A DNA stretch of 8,083 nucleotides from Clostridia bacterium (lineage in GTDB: Bacteria > Bacillota_A > Clostridia > RUG12999). The notes below the pieces were generated by a model. That model was not told the DNA's origin. It saw only the letters and a program-made list of their open reading frames with translations, and made no database searches. Shown piece after piece: positions 1 through 5,465 of this stretch. The stretch is taken from the NCBI GenBank assembly GCA_017558425.1, contig JAFYVD010000043.1, positions 1 through 8,083 of the forward strand. The letters are read 5' to 3'. Both the position numbers and the translations under genes were made by a program. How positions within the stretch are numbered: the first letter of the stretch is position 1; the number at the start of each line of letters is the position of its first letter.

Positions 1-407
1 ATGGGAAGACCGTCTTCGGAGAAGGCTGTCTGTGTACGACCGTATGCAATCTGGAGGAAAAGTTCTCTCATAGCTGTGTTGATAGCGTCACAAACGAGGT
101 CTGTGTTGAGAGCTTCGAGGATTGTTTTACCAACGAGGATTTCGGATGCCATAGCAGCCGAGTGAGTCATACCGGAGCAACCGATTGTTTCAACCAGAGC
201 TTCCTGGATAACACCTTCTTTTACGTTGAGTGTCAGTTTACATGTACCCTGCTGAGGAGCACACCAACCGATACCGTGTGTAAGACCGGAAATGTCTTTT
301 ACTTCTTTAACCTGAGTCCATTTACCTTCCTGAGGAATGGGAGCAGGTCCGTGATACGCACCCTTAGCGAGAGGGCACATAGCTTCTACTTCACTTGAAT
401 AGTTCAT
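1..407 (-). CDS. IscU/NifU-like iron-sulfur cluster scaffold protein (partial, C-terminus beyond window)
   Basis: The first 135 codons are present; the rest lies beyond base 1. ATG at 407-405 is preceded by a strong AGGAAGGAGA (415-424) at 7-nt spacing. Residues about 45-105 read like an IscU/NifU N-domain: a short beta segment (CKLTLNV, then VIQEALVETIG), then GCSGMTHSAAMASE at 76-89 and VGKTILEAL at 92-100. These match the GCGSAxASSS...KGKSLDEA region of IscU. Cys77 aligns with the second IscU cluster ligand. The upstream cysteines (C49, C56) do not fall exactly on the usual first ligand, so this is a divergent member. From memory, a scaffold of this type in Clostridia is often followed by a 'GGGtGRT' protein; that position is outside the window. 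The inferred role is holding a nascent Fe-S cluster in the cytosol. Family call confident, exact function less so. Confidence 0.82.
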   Translation of the reverse strand, partial: MNYSSEVEAMCPLAKGAYHGPAPIPQEGKWTQVKEVKDISGLTHGIGWCAPQQGTCKLTLNVKEGVIQEALVETIGCSGMTHSAAMASEILVGKTILEALNTDLVCDAINTAMRELFLQIAYGRTQTAFSEDGLP

Positions 408-465
408 AGAAAATTCTCCTTCCTATTATATTGAAATTTTTATTTTACACATAAAACCATTCTAT

Positions 466-494
466 ATTGTAGCACAAAATTCTCGCTTTTGCAA
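466..494 (-). promoter_or_regulatory. Sigma-A promoter of the scaffold gene
   Basis: Read on the minus strand: -35 TTGCAA (494-489), 17-bp spacer, -10 TACAAT (471-466). The spacer ends in TGC, giving an extended -10. Transcription would start near 459, leaving a leader of about 50 nt before the ATG at 407. The -35 sits just past the T-tract of the terminator of the preceding minus-strand operon, so the gene has its own transcription unit. Confidence 0.75.
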
Positions 495-499
495 GAGAA

Positions 500-537
500 A
501 AAACAAAAAAACGCTTAAATTTTACTTTAAGCGTTTT
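500..537 (-). terminator. Intrinsic terminator of the kinase-PqqD-peptidase operon
   Basis: A 12-bp inverted repeat pairs 508-519 with 526-537 around a 6-nt loop. On the minus strand it is followed by a T-rich tract (510-501, interrupted by one G). The stop codon of the S24/S26 peptidase (524-522) lies in the loop, so the last codons form one arm of the hairpin. Confidence 0.85.
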
Positions 538-971
538 CTTATGTTTTTTGCAAGTCTGTATAATTGCGGTCTAAATGGAATAAGACTTATCCACGCAAAG
601 ACAATCAAACGATATACAAAGTTGTTTTTTTCAATCCTTTTTCCCTTGCGTATTATTGCCGAACAGGTTGCAATTATCTGTTCAGGCATAATGGGATATT
701 CTATCACTTTTTGATTATCTCCGCACATAGCTATCCCGTCTTTTTTTATCTTCACAACCCTGTGAAGCACATAGTCTCCGTTGGATCGACGGTACAACGC
801 AATATCGCCTTTTTTCAGCTTACTCGTTTTTTCAAGAATGACACTGTCTCTGTATTCCATCAGTATAGGCAGCATACTTTTCCCGGTTACCGTCAACTTC
901 ACATTTCCGCCTGCAGCCACAATTTCTTTAATTGACGGCTCAAGCTTTTTCATTTCTACAACACGTTTCAT
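522..971 (-). CDS. S24/S26-family signal-peptidase-like serine peptidase
   Basis: This 149-residue protein has the S26 signal-peptidase core. TGKSMLP at 29-35 carries the presumed nucleophile Ser32. KKGDIALYRR (53-62) leads to YVLHRVV at 67-73, with His70 where ER/SipW-type enzymes have His in place of the bacterial lysine, and CGDN follows at 83-86. There is no N-terminal membrane anchor. A hydrophobic stretch at about 119-134, followed by basic residues, could associate the C-terminus with the membrane. Its ATG overlaps the stop of the PqqD gene (ATGA at 971-968) and there is no clear ribosome binding site, so translation is probably coupled; Met7 is an alternative start. As third gene of the kinase-PqqD-peptidase operon, it may cleave a peptide bound by PqqD. 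A LexA-like autoprotease is unlikely, since no DNA-binding domain is present. Confidence 0.82.
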   Translation of the reverse strand: MKRVVEMKKLEPSIKEIVAAGGNVKLTVTGKSMLPILMEYRDSVILEKTSKLKKGDIALYRRSNGDYVLHRVVKIKKDGIAMCGDNQKVIEYPIMPEQIIATCSAIIRKGKRIEKNNFVYRLIVFAWISLIPFRPQLYRLAKNIRKRLK

Positions 972-1234
972 TCGTCCAGCACACCGGCACTACGCAGAGT
1001 TTCCACAAACGCAGCCGCGTCCTCCTTTGCATCTGCCGCACTGACATTATATTCGGACAAAAGAGCATTTACAAGCTCATCCATTGTTACATCCTTTTTC
1101 AGAGTATTCCAAAGAAAAACTCCTGTTTCATTCAGCGACATCATTCCACTGAACGCATCCGAAGATGCTCCCATAGGCAAAACTACATTGCTGCCTGCAA
1201 TATTTCTGAGAATAAATGTGTTTTTAACTTTCAT
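968..1234 (-). CDS. PqqD-family peptide-binding protein (RiPP recognition element)
   Basis: The 88-residue protein starts at ATG 1234-1232, chosen because AGGAG (1246-1242) lies 7 nt upstream; an in-frame ATG ten codons earlier would overlap the kinase and has no such site. Residues 15-42 form the beta-rich half, including GMMSLNETGVFLWNTL (30-45). Residues 50-88 form the helical half (VTMDELVNALLSEY... ending ETLRSAGVLDE). Both are typical of PqqD. The family binds leader peptides of ribosomally made, modified peptides and presents them to enzymes. Here it is the middle gene of an operon, 13 nt after the kinase and overlapping the peptidase by 4 nt. No precursor peptide or modifying radical-SAM enzyme is visible nearby. 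The family call is firm; the bound substrate is unknown. Confidence 0.85.
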   Translation of the reverse strand: MKVKNTFILRNIAGSNVVLPMGASSDAFSGMMSLNETGVFLWNTLKKDVTMDELVNALLSEYNVSAADAKEDAAAFVETLRSAGVLDE

Positions 1235-1247
1235 ATCTCTTCTCCTT

Positions 1248-2105
1248 TTAAAGTCCCAGCTCATTTTTAACAGTTAACACTGCCTGCTCGGATATGTTAC
1301 ATTTCAAAAGATATACCGGAACCTGCACAATCAGCTTTTCAACCGCCGAAAGAACTAACTCAATAAATTCCGGGAACACCGGACGTGCAACCTCCTGCAG
1401 AACTCTGAAAACCGCTTCATCACTCGAAAGCCTTGTGATTTCGTTTTCAGGATGCTGTTGCAGAATTACAATCGCTTCAAGCGGCGCACTGTCCTGTGCA
1501 TTAATGTCGGTTTTTCCGCTCCAGGGTGTGCCGTAAAGTCCGGGAACAAATCCATCCAGCCTTATCGCAGGCGAATCATCATTCAGTACAGTAACATCTT
1601 CGGGAAAATATTTTTTCCACAAGCCCGTATGGGTGGATTTACCCGTGCCCGACGGAGCGGAAAAGGCTATTCCCGAATTTTTATATTTAATACACGACGA
1701 GTGCAACACAACGCCATTATTTTTCAGCATAAAATAGCGGAACAACTCGCCCAGCATATTAAACGCACGGATTTCATTCGACATTCCGCCGTACATGGAA
1801 ATATCCGTCAAAAACGCCTTTGCGTTTTTAACGTCCGAATCAAAAGTGAGTCCTGCGCAATATATATCCGGTGCCTTCAGAAGGTCAAAAATGCCATACT
1901 CCTCAGCCGAATGGAAACACTGGCGAAACCCTTCCACAGTTGCAATGGGCTGTCCGCTTGGCATAAACCCTTCACCCGTAAATTCCACTTTAAGGTGCGG
2001 AGCCTGCTCTTTCACCGACTTATATGCCGCAAATCTTTTATTAAAAAATTCATTTTCTTCGCCCACAACTTCAACTGTCAGTCCTGCGATATCAAACAAA
2101 GGCAT
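1248..2105 (-). CDS. HPr-kinase-like P-loop serine kinase
   Basis: The 285-residue protein begins at ATG 2105-2103 behind AGGAGA (2117-2112). A Walker A motif, APSGTGKST, lies at 150-158. It is preceded by VVLHSSCI (132-139), the HprK-like strand with a conserved His, and followed by VLNDDSPAI (173-181) and YGTPWSGK (191-198), which matches the metal- and nucleotide-binding loop of the HprK/PEP-carboxykinase fold. The first 125 residues do not resemble the N-domain of true HprK. Relatives in lasso-peptide clusters phosphorylate the precursor peptide on serine, and the neighbouring PqqD gene supports such a peptide-directed role. True carbon-catabolite HprK is less likely because of the N-domain and context. 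First gene of the minus-strand operon. Confidence 0.83.
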   Translation of the reverse strand: MPLFDIAGLTVEVVGEENEFFNKRFAAYKSVKEQAPHLKVEFTGEGFMPSGQPIATVEGFRQCFHSAEEYGIFDLLKAPDIYCAGLTFDSDVKNAKAFLTDISMYGGMSNEIRAFNMLGELFRYFMLKNNGVVLHSSCIKYKNSGIAFSAPSGTGKSTHTGLWKKYFPEDVTVLNDDSPAIRLDGFVPGLYGTPWSGKTDINAQDSAPLEAIVILQQHPENEITRLSSDEAVFRVLQEVARPVFPEFIELVLSAVEKLIVQVPVYLLKCNISEQAVLTVKNELGL

Positions 2106-2134
2106 AGGGATTCTCCTTAAACATTATTATTCTA

Positions 2135-2163
2135 ATTTTAACACAATATAACCTTTCTGTCAA
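2135..2163 (-). promoter_or_regulatory. Sigma-A promoter of the kinase-PqqD-peptidase operon
   Basis: On the minus strand: -35 TTGACA (2163-2158), 17-bp spacer ending in TGT (extended -10), -10 TAAAAT (2140-2135). Start near 2128, leader about 20 nt. Nearly consensus, so strong basal transcription is expected unless repressed. Confidence 0.85.
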
Positions 2164-2193
2164 CCAATAAAAATCCTCGTTTTTATATATTCA

Positions 2194-2222
2194 TTGACAA
2201 ACCCGAGCCTATATTGTATACT
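2194..2222 (+). promoter_or_regulatory. Sigma-A promoter of the secreted C39-like protein
   Basis: -35 TTGACA (2194-2199), 17-bp spacer, -10 TATACT (2217-2222). It diverges from the kinase operon promoter, with only 30 bp between the two -35 boxes. Because transcription starts near 2229, in-frame start codons upstream of that (for example TTG at 2214) cannot be used. Confidence 0.87.
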
Positions 2223-2252
2223 AATAAAAAGAGAAGGGGGAGGTTTTTGATC

Positions 2253-3158
2253 GTGAAACGACTTGTTATACTGTTTGTTCTGGCTGTTTTTTGCCTTACA
2301 GCATATGCCGAAGGTGTGCCCGTTTACCTCAACGACCGACCCGTTAAATTCGATGTGGTTCCGCACATTTCAGACAGCAGAGTGAGTGTGCCGATACGCG
2401 AAATTTCTGAAGCGCTTGGCGCAAAGGTTGTATGGGATGATACTGTAAAAACGGCTCACATTCTCCTTGGGACAACTGATGTGGCTTTTAAAATCGGCGA
2501 AAACCATATGCTTATAAACGACACCCCTGCAAAAATTGATGCGCCCGCCTCCATAGTGGGCAACAGAACCTTCGTGCCGGTTCGTGCTCTTTGCGAAGCT
2601 TTAGGGCTGGATGTTTGGTGGAACGACTCTGCAAAATCTGTTTACCTTTCGGAAAAACCCGATTTTGGTGCCGGCCATCTCATCTCTCCCACCTATCACG
2701 TGGTGTCGGAAGCTTTTGAAGGATGTGTGTTGGCATGCAAAACTATGGTTTTGTCCAATCATTTTGACAATGCTTTTACTTTCGACGAGATGTTATCAAT
2801 GAACAACAATACAGTCTACACATACTGGGGACCCGAGTATTCAATGGGTGCCAATTGGCACATAATTCTCTCGTCCCAAGAAAATATTTCTCCCGTACGC
2901 AAACTCAACCGAATTTTGTCCGAAATTGAAGAATCTTCGGGCATTATTGCACAGTTTACCAACGGAACAAAATATCACGGTGTGGTTATTACCGGTTATA
3001 CTCCGGAGGGAGAATTGCTTGTGTGCGACCCGGATGTAAAATCAGAAAATCCGGAGAATATTCTCATAGGCGAATCCTGCCTTGCCGATATGTTTAATTG
3101 CCACACCACACGCGAGCTTCTTCCCTATCTTTACGCAATGCGACGGGTGGAAAAATAA
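2253..3158 (+). CDS. Secreted protein: two copper-amine-oxidase-N-like repeats plus C39-like cysteine peptidase domain
   Basis: GTG at 2253 is chosen because AGGGGGAGG (2235-2243) lies 9 nt upstream and the promoter -10 ends at 2222. The 301-residue product opens with a signal peptide: K2 R3, a hydrophobic core, cut probably after AYA at 19. Residues 24-75 and 80-132 are two copies of the Cu_amine_oxidN1 module (VSVPIREISEALGAKVVWDD; TFVPVRALCEALGLDVWWND), a wall- or surface-associated domain unrelated to catalysis. Residues 145-300 resemble C39-like papain-fold peptidases: EGCVLACKTMVL (156-167) with Cys158, YHGVVITGY (241-249) with His242, and VCDPD (257-261) with Asp259. The expected role is extracellular peptide or wall-peptide cleavage, though Cys162 could compete as nucleophile. 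No terminator separates it from the tRNA gene. Confidence 0.82.
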   Translation: MKRLVILFVLAVFCLTAYAEGVPVYLNDRPVKFDVVPHISDSRVSVPIREISEALGAKVVWDDTVKTAHILLGTTDVAFKIGENHMLINDTPAKIDAPASIVGNRTFVPVRALCEALGLDVWWNDSAKSVYLSEKPDFGAGHLISPTYHVVSEAFEGCVLACKTMVLSNHFDNAFTFDEMLSMNNNTVYTYWGPEYSMGANWHIILSSQENISPVRKLNRILSEIEESSGIIAQFTNGTKYHGVVITGYTPEGELLVCDPDVKSENPENILIGESCLADMFNCHTTRELLPYLYAMRRVEK

Positions 3159-3162
3159 TATA

Positions 3163-3191
3163 TTGACAAACTGTCAAAATTGTGATATAGT
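3163..3191 (+). promoter_or_regulatory. tRNA-Thr promoter overlapping an inverted repeat
   Basis: -35 TTGACA (3163-3168), 17-bp spacer, -10 TATAGT (3186-3191), start near 3198, about 10 nt before the mature tRNA. The -35 is one arm of the perfect inverted repeat TTGACA-AAC-TGTCAA (3163-3177). The box begins 5 bases after the preceding stop codon. Confidence 0.8.
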
Positions 3192-3207
3192 ATTCGTGTT
3201 GCATTTC

Positions 3208-3283
3208 GCTGATATAGCTCAGCTGGCAGAGCACTTCCTTGGTAAGGAAGAGGTCACCGGTTCGAATCCGGTTATCAGCTCCA
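3208..3283 (+). tRNA. trnT: tRNA-Thr(GGT)
   Basis: A full 76-nt cloverleaf. The acceptor stem pairs GCTGATA with TATCAGC. The D arm is AGCTCAGCTGGCAGAGC. The anticodon stem CTTCC/GGAAG encloses TTGGTAA, giving anticodon GGT for threonine codons ACC and ACU. The T arm is CCGGTTCGAATCCGG. The CCA end is genome-encoded (3281-3283). It has its own promoter and a terminator starting 2 nt downstream. Confidence 0.97.
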
Positions 3284-3284
3284 G

Positions 3285-3321
3285 AAAAACCGTAGATTCT
3301 ATCGGAATCTACGGTTTTTTT
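3285..3321 (+). terminator. Intrinsic terminator after tRNA-Thr
   Basis: An inverted repeat pairs ACCGTAGATTC (3289-3299) with GAATCTACGGT (3305-3315) around a 5-nt loop. It is followed by a T run (3315-3321), and the A's upstream extend the stem. It probably also ends transcripts from the C39-like gene, which has no terminator of its own. Confidence 0.93.
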
Positions 3322-3375
3322 ATAAACCTTCCCCCAACGGATAATTCACATTAAGAGGATCAGTCAATTTTATTA

Positions 3376-3404
3376 TTGAAACATTTAAATCTTTATGATA
3401 TACT
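3376..3404 (+). promoter_or_regulatory. Sigma-A promoter of the HAD / glycerol-1-phosphate dehydrogenase operon
   Basis: -35 TTGAAA (3376-3381), 17-bp spacer, -10 TATACT (3399-3404) preceded by TGA, giving an extended -10. Start near 3411, leader about 33 nt with GGAGGG at 3433-3438. The 122-nt gap between the tRNA terminator and the first gene holds nothing else recognisable. Confidence 0.85.
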
Positions 3405-3443
3405 TAATATATTGGTTTTTGACACAAAATACGGAGGGATAAA

Positions 3444-4172
3444 ATGGATATTTCAAAAATTAAAGTTGTTGCAATGGACCTCGACGGAACACTCACTCAG
3501 CACAAACAACCACTTGACAAAGCTCACAAAGACGCTCTTACCAAGCTTTCTGAGCGATACACTCTTTTAATGGTGGGCGCAGGCCAGGTTATGAGGATTT
3601 TTAATCAGATGGAGCACTTCCCCATTGATATAATCGGCAACTACGGTCTGCAGTACGGCATTTACAAAGACGGCGAAATAGAAACACTTCGCGATTTGAC
3701 CTTTGACATCGACCGTCCGGCTGCTGAGGCAAAAGTCACTGCTTTGCGTGAAAAATACGGATACACCGAATTTGCCGGCGACAACGTGGAATACCACCCG
3801 TCAGGCTGTCTCACCTTCCCTCTCTTGGGCACAAAAGCAAATCAGGCAGATAAACTTGCCTTTGACCCCGACAGAAAAAAACGCAGAAAAATATATGACG
3901 ATGTTGTTGCCACTTTCTCCGATTACAGTGTTTTTGTTGGCGGTTCATCATCTTTTGATATGGCTCCGAAACCCTATAACAAATATTTTGCGCTCGACCT
4001 TTACTGCAAGGAAAAAGGTCTGCTCCACGAAAATGTGGTTTACATCGGCGACGATTACGGCCTGGGCGGCAATGACGAATCGGTTTATAAATCCGATTTC
4101 AATTATCTGACCATAGACGATTACAGAGATTTCCCTGAAATAATAAAACCCTTGCTTGATATCAGGCAGTAA
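3444..4172 (+). CDS. HAD-IIB hydrolase of the eukaryotic-phosphomannomutase-like type
   Basis: The 242-residue protein has the HAD catalytic motif MDLDGTLT at 11-18 (Asp12 nucleophile, Asp14 acid/base). Motif II is probably around VGAGQ (44-48), motif III is Lys180 in YNKYFAL, and motif IV is YIGDDYGLGGND at 200-211. The order and spacing of GNYGLQY (65-71), VEYHPSGCLTF (115-125), FVGGSSSFDMAP (164-175), NKYFAL and GGND follow human PMM2-type phosphomannomutase closely, across nearly the full length. However, two of the three arginines that I recall binding phosphate in PMM2 (R123, R134, R141) appear replaced here (His118, Thr130, Lys137). A sugar-phosphate phosphatase is therefore as plausible as a mutase. 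GGAGGG lies 5 nt before the ATG. First gene of a three-gene operon with glycerol-1-phosphate dehydrogenase. Confidence 0.83.
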   Translation: MDISKIKVVAMDLDGTLTQHKQPLDKAHKDALTKLSERYTLLMVGAGQVMRIFNQMEHFPIDIIGNYGLQYGIYKDGEIETLRDLTFDIDRPAAEAKVTALREKYGYTEFAGDNVEYHPSGCLTFPLLGTKANQADKLAFDPDRKKRRKIYDDVVATFSDYSVFVGGSSSFDMAPKPYNKYFALDLYCKEKGLLHENVVYIGDDYGLGGNDESVYKSDFNYLTIDDYRDFPEIIKPLLDIRQ

Positions 4173-4184
4173 AAGTGATATAAT
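4156..4184 (+). promoter_or_regulatory. Internal promoter for the glycerol-1-phosphate dehydrogenase gene
   Basis: -35 TTGATA (4156-4161) lies within the last codons of the HAD gene. After a 17-bp spacer ending in TGA comes -10 TATAAT (4179-4184). This is an extended, nearly consensus site, with a start near 4191 and a very short leader of about 14 nt that only just includes the GAGGTG ribosome binding site (4192-4197). Confidence 0.72.
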
Positions 4185-4204
4185 TTAATTTGAGGTGATA
4201 AAAA

Positions 4205-5461
4205 ATGTCAAACATTTTAAACATAATTGACGATTTTAAAAAACCTTGCTCCTGCGGCAAGGTTCATTATACAGCAATCCGCGACATCCGCATTGCATCA
4301 GGATTGGTTCACAGTGTAGGTGAAATTTTAAAAGAAAATAATTTCTCAAAAAACCTGCTTTTGGTTGCTGACAAAAATACCCTCAAAGCTTCCGAAGGAA
4401 TTGTCGAAAGCCTTGACGGATTTAACATTGAGTATAAAATCTACGATAACATCCGTGTTGCAACTATTGAACACGTTGAAGAACTGGAATCTCTTGTAAA
4501 AGGCAGAGACATTTCCATTCTGTCGGTAGGTTCGGGCAGCGTAAACGACCCTTGCAGACTTGCAGCCGCAAGACAGGATAAACTGCTGTGCATCTTTGCA
4601 ACCGCTCCTTCAATGGACGGGTTCGCATCATATGGTGCACCCATTGTTGCAGACGGTTTCAAATCTACATATGATGCAAAAAGTCCCGAAGTTATAATCG
4701 GCGACACAAAAATTCTTGCCAACGCCCCGACAGAACTCAAATCGGCAGGGTTTGGAGATATGATTGCCAAATACGTAGGTCTTGTTGACTGGAAAATTTC
4801 CACTCTGCTCACCGGCGAATATTATTGCGAAAAAATTGCTTCCCTCACCAGAGATGCAGTTGATGAACTTATGGAGCTGGCAGACAAAGTAACCGTCAAC
4901 GACGAGCATACTGCAGGCAAAATTTTCGAGGCACTTTTAAAGACAGGTATCGGTATGAGTTTCTCTCAGAATTCCAGACCTGCAAGCGGTAGCGAGCATA
5001 TCATTTCTCACCTTCTTGAATGTGTTGAGCTCCGCGACGACATCATCCCCAACTTCCACGGCGACGACGTGGGTGTCGGCACTCTCACCACACTGAAATA
5101 TTACAACGAGCTTGCATCTCACAAAACAATCGAAACCTGCAAAGAATCGGTTGACTGGGACGACATTTTCAGTTTCTACGGTTCCATGGCAGACGAAGTT
5201 AAAAAACTTAATTTCCCTGAAAATATAGTGGATTCGGTTGATCCCGAAAAACTCAAAAACAGTTGGGGCGAAATTGTTGAGATTATCCGTGAAGTTCCTT
5301 CTTACGAAGAATGTTACGAGGCAATGAAAAAAGCAGGTTGCAAACTTTCGGTTGCCGATATCGGCAAAGATGAAAAGCTCTTTGAAGACTGCACAAAATA
5401 TTCTCCGTATATGAGAAAAAGACTCACTCTTCTCCGCCTTAAAGATATGATAAAGGTTTGA
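4205..5461 (+). CDS. egsA: sn-glycerol-1-phosphate dehydrogenase, AraM/EgsA family
   Basis: The 418-residue protein reduces dihydroxyacetone phosphate to sn-glycerol-1-phosphate with NAD(P)H, by family. Seen: SVGSGSVND (107-115), the nucleotide-binding glycine loop; the signature TAPSMDGFASYGAP (133-146); and three presumed metal ligands, Asp185 (GFGDMIAK), His265 (GSEHIISH) and His285 (NFHGDDVGVG). An N-terminal CSCGKVH (15-21) could be an extra metal site; C-x-CG-x-x-H is my reading of the pattern. Length suits the AraM branch, which is longer than archaeal enzymes because of its C-terminal helical part. GAGGTG lies 7 nt before the ATG. The gene lies 32 nt after a PMM-like HAD and 4 nt before a second HAD. 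In Bacillus, G1P feeds PcrB-made heptaprenylglyceryl phosphate; no prenyltransferase is present here. Glycerol dehydrogenase is less likely because of the family signatures. Confidence 0.93.
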   Translation: MSNILNIIDDFKKPCSCGKVHYTAIRDIRIASGLVHSVGEILKENNFSKNLLLVADKNTLKASEGIVESLDGFNIEYKIYDNIRVATIEHVEELESLVKGRDISILSVGSGSVNDPCRLAAARQDKLLCIFATAPSMDGFASYGAPIVADGFKSTYDAKSPEVIIGDTKILANAPTELKSAGFGDMIAKYVGLVDWKISTLLTGEYYCEKIASLTRDAVDELMELADKVTVNDEHTAGKIFEALLKTGIGMSFSQNSRPASGSEHIISHLLECVELRDDIIPNFHGDDVGVGTLTTLKYYNELASHKTIETCKESVDWDDIFSFYGSMADEVKKLNFPENIVDSVDPEKLKNSWGEIVEIIREVPSYEECYEAMKKAGCKLSVADIGKDEKLFEDCTKYSPYMRKRLTLLRLKDMIKV

Positions 5462-5465
5462 TAAT

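Noticed and set aside
162..398. 78-codon plus-strand frame at the window start
   Set aside because: It is antisense to the IscU-like gene, whose motifs and ribosome binding site are clear.
1294..2151. Plus-strand open frames of up to 222 codons opposite the kinase gene
   Set aside because: The minus-strand protein has Walker A and HprK-like motifs plus a promoter and ribosome binding site; the opposite frames have none of these.
2214..2252. Longer N-terminus for the C39-like protein from TTG at 2214 or 2247
   Set aside because: 2214 overlaps the promoter -10 and would not be transcribed; 2247 is only 3 nt from the ribosome binding site. GTG at 2253 has good spacing and gives a clean signal peptide.
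2160..2366. Small minus-strand frame (68 codons) near the divergent promoters, considered as a possible precursor peptide for the PqqD operon
   Set aside because: It overlaps the C39-like gene start in antisense and lacks a ribosome binding site and a leader-core layout; its end covers both promoters.
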